Shown piece after piece: positions 1 through 7,298 of a DNA stretch of 47,177 nucleotides. Below the pieces are notes generated by a model. The model did not search any database, had not been told where the DNA came from, and worked only from the letters and a program-made list of their open reading frames with translations. Origin of the DNA: OFTM10 sp964196195 (GTDB taxonomy: Bacteria; Actinomycetota; Acidimicrobiia; Acidimicrobiales; Aldehydirespiratoraceae); NCBI GenBank assembly GCA_964196195.1, contig CAXMSE010000052.1, forward strand, positions 1 through 47,177, read 5' to 3'. Every line of letters begins with the position of its first letter. The stretch's first letter is position 1. Both the position numbers and the translations under genes were made by a program.

Positions 1-64
1 CGAGAACGAGCGCGCCCGCGAAAAGGGCGCCGACGATAACGCCGGCACCCGATTCCCGCCTCAA
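1..64 (-). CDS. Possible N-terminus of a further membrane protein (partial, runs off the window)
   Basis: A TTG codon at 64-62 overlaps the TGA stop of the lipoprotein gene upstream of it (TTGA overlap). It opens a frame that stays open to the window edge and reads MRRESGAGVIVGALFAGAL, which looks like a short basic start followed by a transmembrane helix. Only 21 codons are visible, so no family can be assigned. The overlap suggests it is the fourth gene of the two-component operon. It could equally be chance. Confidence 0.35.
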   Translation of the reverse strand, partial: MRRESGAGVIVGALFAGALVL

Positions 65-1008
65 GAAACCGGCGCCAGGTACTGGTTGTTCACCCAGAAC
101 TCTCCGGCTGGTGTATCGATCCGAACCCACAGGGACGAACCAACGATCGCTTGCTCTCCGGTCCGTTCCACCACCACGCCGGGCAGCAGGCGTCCCACGA
201 TCGCAGCCTCGACGGTTGGGTCTTGGCGGACATTCAAGAAGTCGTCTTCAGCCACGTCGACCTGAAACAACACAGACGCATCAGCGTCGCTGACATCGGG
301 CATTTCGATCTGACCCCACGGGTCGGTCAAGTCGGCTTCGGGATCCTGATCGAGGGGCAGGATGGTGGCGTAATCATCGCGGTCTACCGGGCCGTCGAGA
401 ATCACGCCCTCCCCGGAGAACACATCGACGGGCTGTCCATCGAGGTGGAACAGCACGTCGTCCACGGTGTCGAACTCGGTGAGGGTGTAGACCACCTGCG
501 CCAGGCGGCTCAGGACACTGAACGTCCCCCCTCCGGCTTCGAACTCGCGGGAGAGATCGATCGTCGCCAACCCATCCTCGATCGTCAGGCTGAGAAGGAG
601 GGTGTCGGCTGGTATGGCCGAGAACAGGTTGTCTCCCTGCTCGGTGACGTTCGGCCCATCGATGAGGGCCTGGATGGCGCCGCTGGCAACGCCCGGTGTG
701 TCGACGCTTCGGATTACGTAGCGGGCGGTGAGGCCGTCGTGCACGTAGTACACCTTCACGAAGGCCTGCTCCACCGGCTCTGCCGGATCGTCAGGATTGT
801 CCGGCTCGTCGTCAGGCGCTGTCGTCGTGGTCGTGGTGACACTCGTAGCGGAGTCGTCGTCGGCTGGTGGTTGGGTGGTCGGCGTCGTCGTGTCGTCGGC
901 GTCGGCGTCGGGCGGAAGACTGACCGTCCCTGCCGTGCCGACGTCGCTGGTGCCACACGCGGCGGCCATTAGTGCAACGAGGCTGAGAATGATGATGATT
1001 CGTTTCAT
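61..1008 (-). CDS. LpqB-like lipoprotein with GerMN and SH3 domains
   Basis: Secreted lipoprotein of 315 residues. Residues 1-18 form a lipoprotein signal with lipobox LMAAAC (Cys18 lipidated). A Thr/Asp/Pro-rich linker (about 19-80) follows. Residues about 83-205 match the GerMN fold (IPADTLLLSLTIEDGLATIDLS), and about 250-312 resemble a bacterial SH3 domain (FLNVRQDPTVEAAIVGRL, then WVRIDTPAGEFWV). The ATG overlaps the kinase stop (ATGA) and has an AAGGAG ribosome site 8-12 bases upstream, so the start is secure. In mycobacteria a GerMN lipoprotein, LpqB, follows mtrA-mtrB and tunes the sensor kinase. The same order here suggests an extracytoplasmic partner of the neighbouring kinase. LpqB carries a beta-propeller after GerMN; here an SH3 domain takes its place. 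Confidence 0.85.
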   Translation of the reverse strand: MKRIIIILSLVALMAAACGTSDVGTAGTVSLPPDADADDTTTPTTQPPADDDSATSVTTTTTTAPDDEPDNPDDPAEPVEQAFVKVYYVHDGLTARYVIRSVDTPGVASGAIQALIDGPNVTEQGDNLFSAIPADTLLLSLTIEDGLATIDLSREFEAGGGTFSVLSRLAQVVYTLTEFDTVDDVLFHLDGQPVDVFSGEGVILDGPVDRDDYATILPLDQDPEADLTDPWGQIEMPDVSDADASVLFQVDVAEDDFLNVRQDPTVEAAIVGRLLPGVVVERTGEQAIVGSSLWVRIDTPAGEFWVNNQYLAPVS

Positions 1009-2477
1009 GATGTACTCCTTGGGGTGCTTTTCTCTTCACCCTCAGGATGCGGAACCGAATTCTCAGCAGGGTCACCGGGATGTAACGGTTGTGTCACCGG
1101 CATCCGCAGGTCGAAAGTGAGTCCCACCTCCGAACCAGAGCGAACGGTCAAGTCACCACCCACGTGACGAGCGTGTTGACGGGCAATAGCAAGGCCGAGC
1201 CCGGAGCCCCCTTGACGCGACGAGTCGACCTTGTAGAAGCGGTCGAAGAGATGAGGCAGATCCTCCTCGGCCACCCCAGGGCCATTGTCGGTCACCGCTA
1301 TCTCGAGTTCACCGGCTCGAATGTCGGCCGTGATCGTGACCGTCGAGTCCGGTGCGTGGCTGCGGGCGTTGTCGAGCAGGTTCCCGATGATGCGTTCCAA
1401 GGAGCGACGATCGGCGTGGATCGTCCCGATGGAGTCCGAGATCGTGAGGTCAGCAGCCGGGTGCCGATCGGCGATCACCGCTTCGAGGAACCGCGGCAGG
1501 TCCACCACCGAGAGGTCGGCGGCGCTCATCGTTGCATCGAGGCGTGAGACCTCGAGGAGATCCTCCACCAGGTGCCGGAGCCGGCCCACATCGGTGACGA
1601 GCATCTCCCCCACTCGCCGATCGGTGTCCGGTAGCTCCTGGAAGCGATGTTCGAGCCGGGCCGCTTCGTTGACGAGCGCGGTGATGGGGGTGCGCAGCTC
1701 GTGCGAAACGTCGGCGACGAAGCGGCGCTCGCGGCCCTGCGCTTCCAAGAGGGCGCCGATCTCTCTTTCTAGTGAGGCCGCCATCTGATTGAACGCAACC
1801 GCGAGCTTCCCGAGCTCGTCGCCGGTCTCGGCTGGGAGCCGAACGCTGAGATCACCTTGGGCCATGATCCCGGCTGCTCGAGCCGCGATTGCCACCGGCC
1901 TCAGCACACGACGAGCGATCAATCCCGCTCCGAGTGCAGCGAACGCGAGGATGCCGATCCCGGCCACCGCGAGGACCCGGCCCAGCTGAGAGAGAGCGCT
2001 GTCGGTTTCCTCCGCCGAGTAAAAGAAGTAGAAATCGGGGCCCGATGGCGGTCGGCGGCCGCCTACCGCCAGTGTCGGAGTGTCTTCCACGGTCAGGAAC
2101 TCGAATCCGTATTCGGCTCGCTCGACGATCCCGCGAATCTTCGGCGAGAGCAGATCGTCGGCTGCCAACAGGCCGAGGGAGGAGGCAAAGGACTCACCAT
2201 TGGCGAACTCGACGTAGACACCGTCCGTGCCTCGTAACACGAACCGATCCACCAGCCCGCTGGCCTGGAACTCATCACGGCCCGCGTCCGCCGCCAGCTG
2301 GTCGGTGGATGCCAGCACCGTGATGTTGAACTCGGCGCGCGCTACAGCCTCTTCCACGAGCTGGCCACGAAGAGAGTTGCGGACGAGCACGAAAGACGTG
2401 ACGGCGACGAACCCTGCTGTCAGTCCGACGAGGGCGATGACTGTGGCGATCAGGCGGGCACGGAAGCTCCCGAACAT
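1005..2477 (-). CDS. Membrane sensor histidine kinase, MtrB-like
   Basis: Autophosphorylating sensor of about 490 residues acting in the cytoplasmic membrane. It has one N-terminal TM helix (ATVIALVGLTAGFVAVTSF), an extracellular sensor region, a second TM helix (VAGIGILAFAALGAGLI), a HAMP linker (RRVLRPV...), a HisKA box with the phospho-accepting His (FVADVSHELRTPITAL), the N-box (IIGNLLDNARSHAP), the G1 box (VTDNGPGVA) and the G2 box (GGSGLGLAIA). An in-frame TTG at 2501 would extend it by 8 residues into the regulator gene. I prefer the ATG at 2477, one base after the regulator stop, because the protein then begins MFGSFRARL just before TM1, as is typical. It is translationally coupled to the downstream lipoprotein. 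Confidence 0.92.
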   Translation of the reverse strand: MFGSFRARLIATVIALVGLTAGFVAVTSFVLVRNSLRGQLVEEAVARAEFNITVLASTDQLAADAGRDEFQASGLVDRFVLRGTDGVYVEFANGESFASSLGLLAADDLLSPKIRGIVERAEYGFEFLTVEDTPTLAVGGRRPPSGPDFYFFYSAEETDSALSQLGRVLAVAGIGILAFAALGAGLIARRVLRPVAIAARAAGIMAQGDLSVRLPAETGDELGKLAVAFNQMAASLEREIGALLEAQGRERRFVADVSHELRTPITALVNEAARLEHRFQELPDTDRRVGEMLVTDVGRLRHLVEDLLEVSRLDATMSAADLSVVDLPRFLEAVIADRHPAADLTISDSIGTIHADRRSLERIIGNLLDNARSHAPDSTVTITADIRAGELEIAVTDNGPGVAEEDLPHLFDRFYKVDSSRQGGSGLGLAIARQHARHVGGDLTVRSGSEVGLTFDLRMPVTQPLHPGDPAENSVPHPEGEEKSTPRSTS

Positions 2478-2478
2478 C

Positions 2479-3156
2479 TCAGCGGACCGCCCGATACCCA
2501 ACGCCCCTGACGGTCTCGATCAGCTCTTGTGATCCAGATTCGGGCACAATCTTCGCTCTCAGTCGTTGGATCGCGACGTCGACGAGCCGCGAATCGCCGA
2601 GGTAGGAGTAGCCCCACACCCGCTCGAGCAGAATTTCCCGGGTGAACACCTGTCCGGGACGCCGCGCAAGTTCGACCAGCAGGCGAAACTCGGTGGGGGT
2701 CAGGCCGATCTCGGTTTCGTTGATCGTGACCCGATGGCCGAGGACATCAATGCGAAGCGACCCGATGGTAAGGGTCTCAGCAGGATCGATGTGTTGAGCC
2801 CTGCGCAGGGCGGCACGGATGCGAGCCACCAGCACCGGCATCTCGAACGGCTTGGTGACATAGTCGTCGGCGCCCGATTCGAGTCCGACAACGATGTCGA
2901 TCGCATCACTTCGTGCGGTGAGCATCACCACAGGCACCGACGACTCGGCCCGGATCGCTCGGCACACTTCCAGGCCGTCTCGCTTGGGGAGCATGACATC
3001 AAGCACCACGAGGTCGGGCTGCTCGTTGTGAAACCGGATGATGGCCTCGTCGCCGTCGGCGGCGGTGCGCACCTCGAAGCCGGCATCTCGGAGCCCCAGC
3101 TCGGTAATCTCACGGATCGATCGGTCGTCCTCGACGATCAGAATCGTGGCATCCAC
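2479..3156 (-). CDS. OmpR/MtrA-type response regulator
   Basis: DNA-binding response regulator of 225 residues. The receiver domain shows the acidic pocket (VEDD), the phospho-acceptor Asp (LVVLDVMLPKRDG), the switch Thr (MLTAR) and the Lys of VTKPF. The C-terminal winged helix (LTPTEFRLLVELARRPGQVF, then VDVAIQRLRAKI and VRGVGYR) is of the OmpR/PhoB class and closely resembles MtrA (VWGYSYLGDSRLVDV). The start is GTG at 3156, directly giving MDATILIVEDD. It is the first gene of a kinase-lipoprotein operon, with a 91-base gap upstream that would hold the promoter. Confidence 0.92.
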   Translation of the reverse strand: MDATILIVEDDRSIREITELGLRDAGFEVRTAADGDEAIIRFHNEQPDLVVLDVMLPKRDGLEVCRAIRAESSVPVVMLTARSDAIDIVVGLESGADDYVTKPFEMPVLVARIRAALRRAQHIDPAETLTIGSLRIDVLGHRVTINETEIGLTPTEFRLLVELARRPGQVFTREILLERVWGYSYLGDSRLVDVAIQRLRAKIVPESGSQELIETVRGVGYRAVR

Positions 3157-3247
3157 ATCTTCGATTGTGCCTCACCGAGGGGCATGCGCGCCGCAACGGG
3201 CGAACCTTGGGTCGCGCCGACGTCGCCGACCAGAGTCTGGCGCGGGG

Positions 3248-4489
3248 TCAGAACGCCCAGCCCGGTACCGGTATCGGTAGAAGTAGGGCCTCGTCCAACG
3301 AGGCCAGAAGCCCGCTGGGAGCGTCGACGTCGTCTGAAACAGCGATCGCTGACGGCGACCTCACCCCGAACCAGAGGCGGGTGAATGCGCCCACTCCGGT
3401 ACGCATCGTCGGCAAGCCATCGGTATGCCCTCGGGTGGCGCAACTGTTGGTGCCTACCGTGATCGTGTAATCGCCGCCAATCCCCTGCCAGGCCCCATCG
3501 AGACGGTCCTCGATCGGGTCGGTGAGCGCGAGATTGAACTTCACGCTCTCCCCCACCCAGTGCCGAGCCGCAACACAGGTTTCGACATCGAGCATTCGTA
3601 GCTGCCACCACGCGATCGCGCGGTTGAACGACTCGTGATCGGAGCGAGTGGAGCGGTCGCTCTCCCTCATCGGATACTTCAACAAGGCTTGGAGTTGTAG
3701 ATCGGGAGGTTCCATGATCCTGACCGACCGGCACTGGTCGCTGAGCTCGCGCAAGAGCCTGAGAAGTTCGAGGAGCTGATCGGTGTCCTGATAGGCGATT
3801 GCATGGATGTGCCAGGGCCCGTACGCGCCCTTCATCTGGCCATAGATGAAGTGGGTGAGTACCCCGTCGTCGTCGCGGTAACCGAGCGCGAACGGCTTGT
3901 CGCCGAATCGGACCTCCGCTGCGACGAACTCCGGCGGGTTGATGATCACCGATCCGTGCGAAAGTTTCCGATTGGCGAGGGCGTGGTGCATGTCGGCCCA
4001 ATCGTCCATGGCGATGCGGGTCGGGGGTCGGTGGGGTACATGATCGACCATCAGCGAGGCAGGGTCGAACGACAGGCGATGGTCGTAGCCGGCGGTGCCG
4101 AAACCGAGCTTGTCGTAGAAGCCCTGGTCGAACATACCGAGGATGGCCACCGCGCATCCGGCCTCGGCGCCCTGGGCCAGTGCTCGGGTGGTCATCTCCG
4201 AAGCGAATCCCTGTCGGCGTCCGACATGGCTCGTGGTGACCGCGGCGATGGCGCACATGGGGAGATCGGTCGTCTGGTAGCGAATCGATCCCGGCGACCA
4301 GGTCACCATGCATTCGGCTTCGTCGTCGCGAAGTCCCACCTCGGTGTTGCCGGCGGCGAGCAGGGTCCTCAGCGCAGGCTTCTTCTCGGCGCTCTCGAGC
4401 CAGCCGATCTCCAACCAGATCCGAACCACCGCATCGAGGTCCAGGGTTTCGTCGTAGGCGCGTATTCGGTCGTCCATACGGGCCAGCAT
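3248..4489 (-). CDS. Eis-like GNAT N-acetyltransferase
   Basis: About 413 residues, the usual length of the Eis family (two GNAT folds plus an SCP2-like C-terminal domain). The first GNAT fold has a clear acetyl-CoA pyrophosphate loop (VGRRQGFASEMTTRAL, residues about 91-106) preceded by the beta strand CAIAAVTT, and LGMFDQGFYDKLGFG is the usual beta5-alpha5 region. The C-terminus ends GWAF, with a free C-terminal carboxylate as in Eis. The natural acceptor cannot be read from sequence; Eis relatives acetylate aminoglycosides or protein lysines. ATG 4489 (MLARMDDR) and ATG 4477 (MDDR) are both possible and neither has a strong ribosome site. Confidence 0.8.
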   Translation of the reverse strand: MLARMDDRIRAYDETLDLDAVVRIWLEIGWLESAEKKPALRTLLAAGNTEVGLRDDEAECMVTWSPGSIRYQTTDLPMCAIAAVTTSHVGRRQGFASEMTTRALAQGAEAGCAVAILGMFDQGFYDKLGFGTAGYDHRLSFDPASLMVDHVPHRPPTRIAMDDWADMHHALANRKLSHGSVIINPPEFVAAEVRFGDKPFALGYRDDDGVLTHFIYGQMKGAYGPWHIHAIAYQDTDQLLELLRLLRELSDQCRSVRIMEPPDLQLQALLKYPMRESDRSTRSDHESFNRAIAWWQLRMLDVETCVAARHWVGESVKFNLALTDPIEDRLDGAWQGIGGDYTITVGTNSCATRGHTDGLPTMRTGVGAFTRLWFGVRSPSAIAVSDDVDAPSGLLASLDEALLLPIPVPGWAF

Positions 4490-4784
4490 CGCATAGCGAC
4501 GCGAGGCGTATCGAGGAATTGGGATCGGGTCTCAGCAGGGCCGGGTTTGTGTTCCTCGATGAACTTGGCAGGGACCCTGGCATCCCTCGACACATCCTGC
4601 GATCTCGACTGGGTGAACGACTGAACCGTCCCGGGCACCTCCTTGTGAGTCCGCGTCTTCTTCTGCTGCTCAACCTTCACAACTGGACCGAAACTCGTCT
4701 TGAGCGTGCGCTCGCTCGACCCTCTGGCACCCCCTCGCTGGTCAGACTTCGATGGCTCCGTCAGCGCGTCGGTGATGCCATTCG
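4490..4784. other. Intergenic stretch with an unexplained coding-like frame
   Basis: No gene is called in these 295 bases, which lie between two minus-strand genes. On the minus strand one frame (in the series ...ITDALTEPSKSDQRGG..., later KVEQQKKTRTHKEVPG and VPAKFIEEHKPGPAETRSQ) stays open throughout with mostly G or C in third codon positions. It has no ATG start, only CTG or GTG candidates, and runs on out of frame into the acetyltransferase. It could hold a small charged protein, a gene remnant or simply the acetyltransferase promoter. Confidence 0.3.
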
Positions 4785-5819
4785 TTACTTTGCAGTCAGC
4801 CGGTATCGAGTGCCGACGACACTCGGGCCGTACCTGCCTGGGGCGAACGCCGACGCGAGGGCGGCCTTGGCGCGCCAGCCGGTGCAATGGCCGGGCGCGA
4901 GAATGCGGGGCTGGATCAGTTGGGCGAGATCCCGGACGGTGTCGTCTATTCGGGTTTCCATGGCAGCACCGGCCAGGTGGTAACCGCCGAGCACAACATC
5001 GATCGGGAGGCCACCGAACACCCTCATCGCGCCGAGACAGGCGTTCACCACGCCCGCGTGCGAGCACGCCGACAGCACCGATACGCCCCGCCCCCGGACG
5101 TGGGCGGCCACGAACCGCTCGTCGAGAATCAGGGGATCGGCGATGCAATCGTCGCCGTGGAAGCTGTGGTGGCCCACGAGCCCCGTTTCGTAGGCAGTGA
5201 CCCTTTCGATCAGGCCGCTTCCGATGAACAGACCACCGACCGCATGGGGTTCGTCGTGCAACTCGATCACCCCGCCCGCAGCCTCGATCTCGGCATGGGT
5301 TGGTTCGGGCGGCAGGAGCGCAAACGCGCCCGACGGCAGCTGGATTCCTCGCTGGTCGGGGCGATCGGGGTGGAGGTCGACGAGCGGGGCTGGGAGACCG
5401 GCTGCGGCGCGGGCGCTCGCTACCGCCTCGACCACCGCCGGGAATCCTCCGGAGTGGTCGGCGTGCCAGTGCGACAGGAACACCACCTCGATCGAGGCCA
5501 GATCCAGCCCGAGTCGTTCTGCGTTGTCGAGCCAGACGTTGGCGTAGGGCCCGACATCGAACAGGGCGGTCCGGATCTCATCGCCACGGCGACCGGTGAG
5601 CAATACCGACAGGCCGTGGCAGGCGACACACAGATGATCAAATACCGATGTGCACGGGTGACCGTCGTGGTGTCGACTGGGCTCAAGCCGCCCCAGCAGC
5701 GAAACCATCTCGGCTATCTGATCGACGCCAGCGTCGATACTCGAAAGGGTGTCGGTCTCGTTGTCGACCACCACGGTCAGTTCGAGTTCGTCCAGGCCGG
5801 TCAGATCGAGAGCACTCAT
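4785..5819 (-). CDS. MBL-fold metallo-hydrolase, MJ0301/dihydropterin-type
   Basis: Metallo-beta-lactamase fold protein of about 344 residues. The metal site motif SHWHADHSGG is complete, an upstream Asp sits in FDVGP, and later ligands are supplied by CSHAGVVNA and the C-terminal GHCTGW. This arrangement (a Cys-Ser-His-x-Gly loop plus a C-terminal GHCTG) is typical of the subgroup annotated as 7,8-dihydropterin-6-yl-methyl-4-(beta-D-ribofuranosyl)aminobenzene 5'-phosphate synthase-like, whose substrate in bacteria is unproven. The frame is open to 5918, but that would overlap the RDD gene. ATG 5819 (MSALDL), 22 bases after that gene's stop, is the likely start. Confidence 0.85.
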   Translation of the reverse strand: MSALDLTGLDELELTVVVDNETDTLSSIDAGVDQIAEMVSLLGRLEPSRHHDGHPCTSVFDHLCVACHGLSVLLTGRRGDEIRTALFDVGPYANVWLDNAERLGLDLASIEVVFLSHWHADHSGGFPAVVEAVASARAAAGLPAPLVDLHPDRPDQRGIQLPSGAFALLPPEPTHAEIEAAGGVIELHDEPHAVGGLFIGSGLIERVTAYETGLVGHHSFHGDDCIADPLILDERFVAAHVRGRGVSVLSACSHAGVVNACLGAMRVFGGLPIDVVLGGYHLAGAAMETRIDDTVRDLAQLIQPRILAPGHCTGWRAKAALASAFAPGRYGPSVVGTRYRLTAK

Positions 5820-5841
5820 GGCGACGACTTTGCCACAGGGG

Positions 5842-6330
5842 TCAGCGCAGTGCCGGGTAGTCCTCGTCCTTGACCACCACCGTGCCGGCCATATGGTCCC
5901 AGATGCCCCGATGATCACCCGCGAGCAGGATCATGAACGCGCTGATGACACCGGTGAGGCCCGCTGTGATCGAGGACAGGACCCACTTGCCGACGATCTC
6001 GCGAAGCGCCATCGTGCCCCAAGTGGCAGGCCGGCCGGTCTCGAGCTTCACACAGGTCATGCCGAGGACCTTCTTGGCCGGCGTCTTGCCCTCCCCCCAG
6101 ATGATCAGCGACCAGATCACCCAACCGATGAACAGGGTGACGACGACCAACACGATCTCGAGAAGGTAGGCACCGAAGCGGATCCCATTGGAGCACCTCG
6201 GCACGGTGGGCGCGGGAACTCCCCACGGTGGCGGCGGGATTGCGGGGGCCACTTGAGAAGCCGATTCGGGTGGATACCACTTCCCGTCCGAAGCCATCCA
6301 CCAACCGACACCCTGAGAAGTATCCGACAT
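5842..6330 (-). CDS. RDD family membrane protein
   Basis: 162 residues. The N-terminus carries GWWMASDGKWYPPE, a short Trp-rich motif found at the start of many acidimicrobial membrane proteins (related to DUF2510). The rest is an RDD domain: R in NGIRFGAYLLEIVLVVV, TM segments around residues 50-75 (VVVTLFIGWVIWSLII) and 108-140 (WVLSSITAGLTGVISAFMILLA), and the closing D-rich turn GIWDHMAGTVVV. GEGKTPAKKVLGMTCV is the usual RDD linker. RDD proteins have been linked to ion exchange or membrane stress, but no substrate can be inferred here. It precedes the MBL gene in the same direction by 22 bases, so the two may be co-transcribed. Confidence 0.85.
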   Translation of the reverse strand: MSDTSQGVGWWMASDGKWYPPESASQVAPAIPPPPWGVPAPTVPRCSNGIRFGAYLLEIVLVVVTLFIGWVIWSLIIWGEGKTPAKKVLGMTCVKLETGRPATWGTMALREIVGKWVLSSITAGLTGVISAFMILLAGDHRGIWDHMAGTVVVKDEDYPALR

Positions 6331-6546
6331 GGGACCACCACCTGTTCAGCTCACAGAGAGTCTGGGTCTCAGGATCCGCCGAGTCCAGTCGTGGAACAAT
6401 TTCGCCAGGTGGCATCAGGCGGCGAGGGTGACCTGCCGGCTCAGATCGACCCGGAAATCGGTGGCCGTCGAAGCCGCCCGACGCCGACGATCACGCTGAG
6501 TTCGATTCTCGACTCCTTTCAGCTCGGGTGCGACGTGTCGGTTGGC

Positions 6547-7101
6547 TCAGCCGGTGAATGTCGGCTGAGCATCGACTGCACCCGCTTCAGCCGCAACCTC
6601 AACCGCGGGCAGCACCACAGTCACTACGGCCGACGTCGTGCTCGTGACCGGCGCTTCCGTGGTTGTTGTTGTCGTAGTGCTTGTTGTCGTAGTGCTTGCA
6701 GTCGTTGAGGGATCGACGCTCGTGGTCGGCGGGTCGGTCGTCGTTGTGGTGCTCGACGTCACGCATGTGTAGTGGCTCAACACCAGCGCGCCGCCGGTCA
6801 CGTCGTCGGCAACATCGGTGGGGAGCACATTGCTCTCGGTGTCGACCCAATAGTGCAGGACGCTGGCTTCGAACGGCTCTCCGCTGGCGACCTGCAGGGT
6901 ACCCACGGTGATCAAGCCGTGATCTGCATCGGTCCGATTGTGCACGAAGTGCCATTCCACTGCGCCATCACAATCGGCCACGGTTCCCTGGTGGGGTTCC
7001 TTGAGCGGCTCAGAACCCGCGACGCCCACCGTCATTGCCATCACGGCAACTGTCACGCCAAGCGCCCCGATGTGTCGGAGCCGGATCGGTGAACGAGTCA
7101 T
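6547..7101 (-). CDS. Secreted protein with Thr-rich tail, unknown function
   Basis: About 184 residues. A signal peptide (RHIGALGVTVAVMAMTVGVAGS) leads a small domain of about 100 residues (DCDGAVEWHFVHNRTDADHGL ... VLHYWVDT ... LVLSHYTCV) with two Cys that could pair. A low-complexity stretch made almost only of Thr, Ser and Pro follows, and a short Ala/Val-rich end closes with QPTFTG. No LPxTG signal or final TM is present, so it is presumably released or bound non-covalently. The frame extends to GTG 7110, but a GGGAGG ribosome site 8 bases before ATG 7101 favours that start. The domain was not recognised. It lies divergent to the kinase-aminotransferase gene. Confidence 0.7.
   Translation of the reverse strand: MTRSPIRLRHIGALGVTVAVMAMTVGVAGSEPLKEPHQGTVADCDGAVEWHFVHNRTDADHGLITVGTLQVASGEPFEASVLHYWVDTESNVLPTDVADDVTGGALVLSHYTCVTSSTTTTTDPPTTSVDPSTTASTTTTSTTTTTTTEAPVTSTTSAVVTVVLPAVEVAAEAGAVDAQPTFTG
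6666..6695. repeat. Perfect 15-bp tandem duplication in the Thr-rich coding tail
   Basis: The 15-base unit TTGTTGTCGTAGTGC occurs twice in immediate succession (6666-6680 and 6681-6695) within the Thr-codon tract of the secreted protein. This is the kind of short in-frame repeat that expands and contracts by replication slippage. Confidence 0.8.
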
Positions 7102-7119
7102 CGTCATCACCTCCCGAGA

Positions 7120-7136
7120 GAGATTTCGGAAATCTC
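7120..7136. promoter_or_regulatory. Inverted repeat in the divergent intergenic region
   Basis: GAGATTT-CGG-AAATCTC is a perfect 7-base inverted repeat around a 3-base centre. It is A/T-rich in an otherwise GC-rich region and sits 19 bases upstream of the proposed start of the Thr-rich secreted protein, in the gap before the kinase-aminotransferase gene. A dimeric repressor operator is the natural reading. It is too short and too loosely placed to be a terminator for either gene. Confidence 0.4.
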
Positions 7137-7298
7137 CCTACACCTCCAGTTTGGCACCGGTGTCAGGCCCAAGACAAGGCCCGCGGCCACTTTCGGTGAC
7201 CAACCGACTACGGCCGGCCGGCCGGGGTGGAAACGGATCGTCCTCGACCCGCTAGAACAGGGATCCCATAGACCTAGAGCCAGTTGATCGAGCCGCAA

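Noticed and set aside
151..972. Long plus-strand open frame opposite the lipoprotein
   Set aside because: Mirror frame of a high-GC gene; the minus strand has a lipobox, GerMN motifs and a coupled start.
6660..6720. CRISPR-like short repeats
   Set aside because: The repeats are contiguous Thr/Ser codons in a secreted protein, with no spacers.
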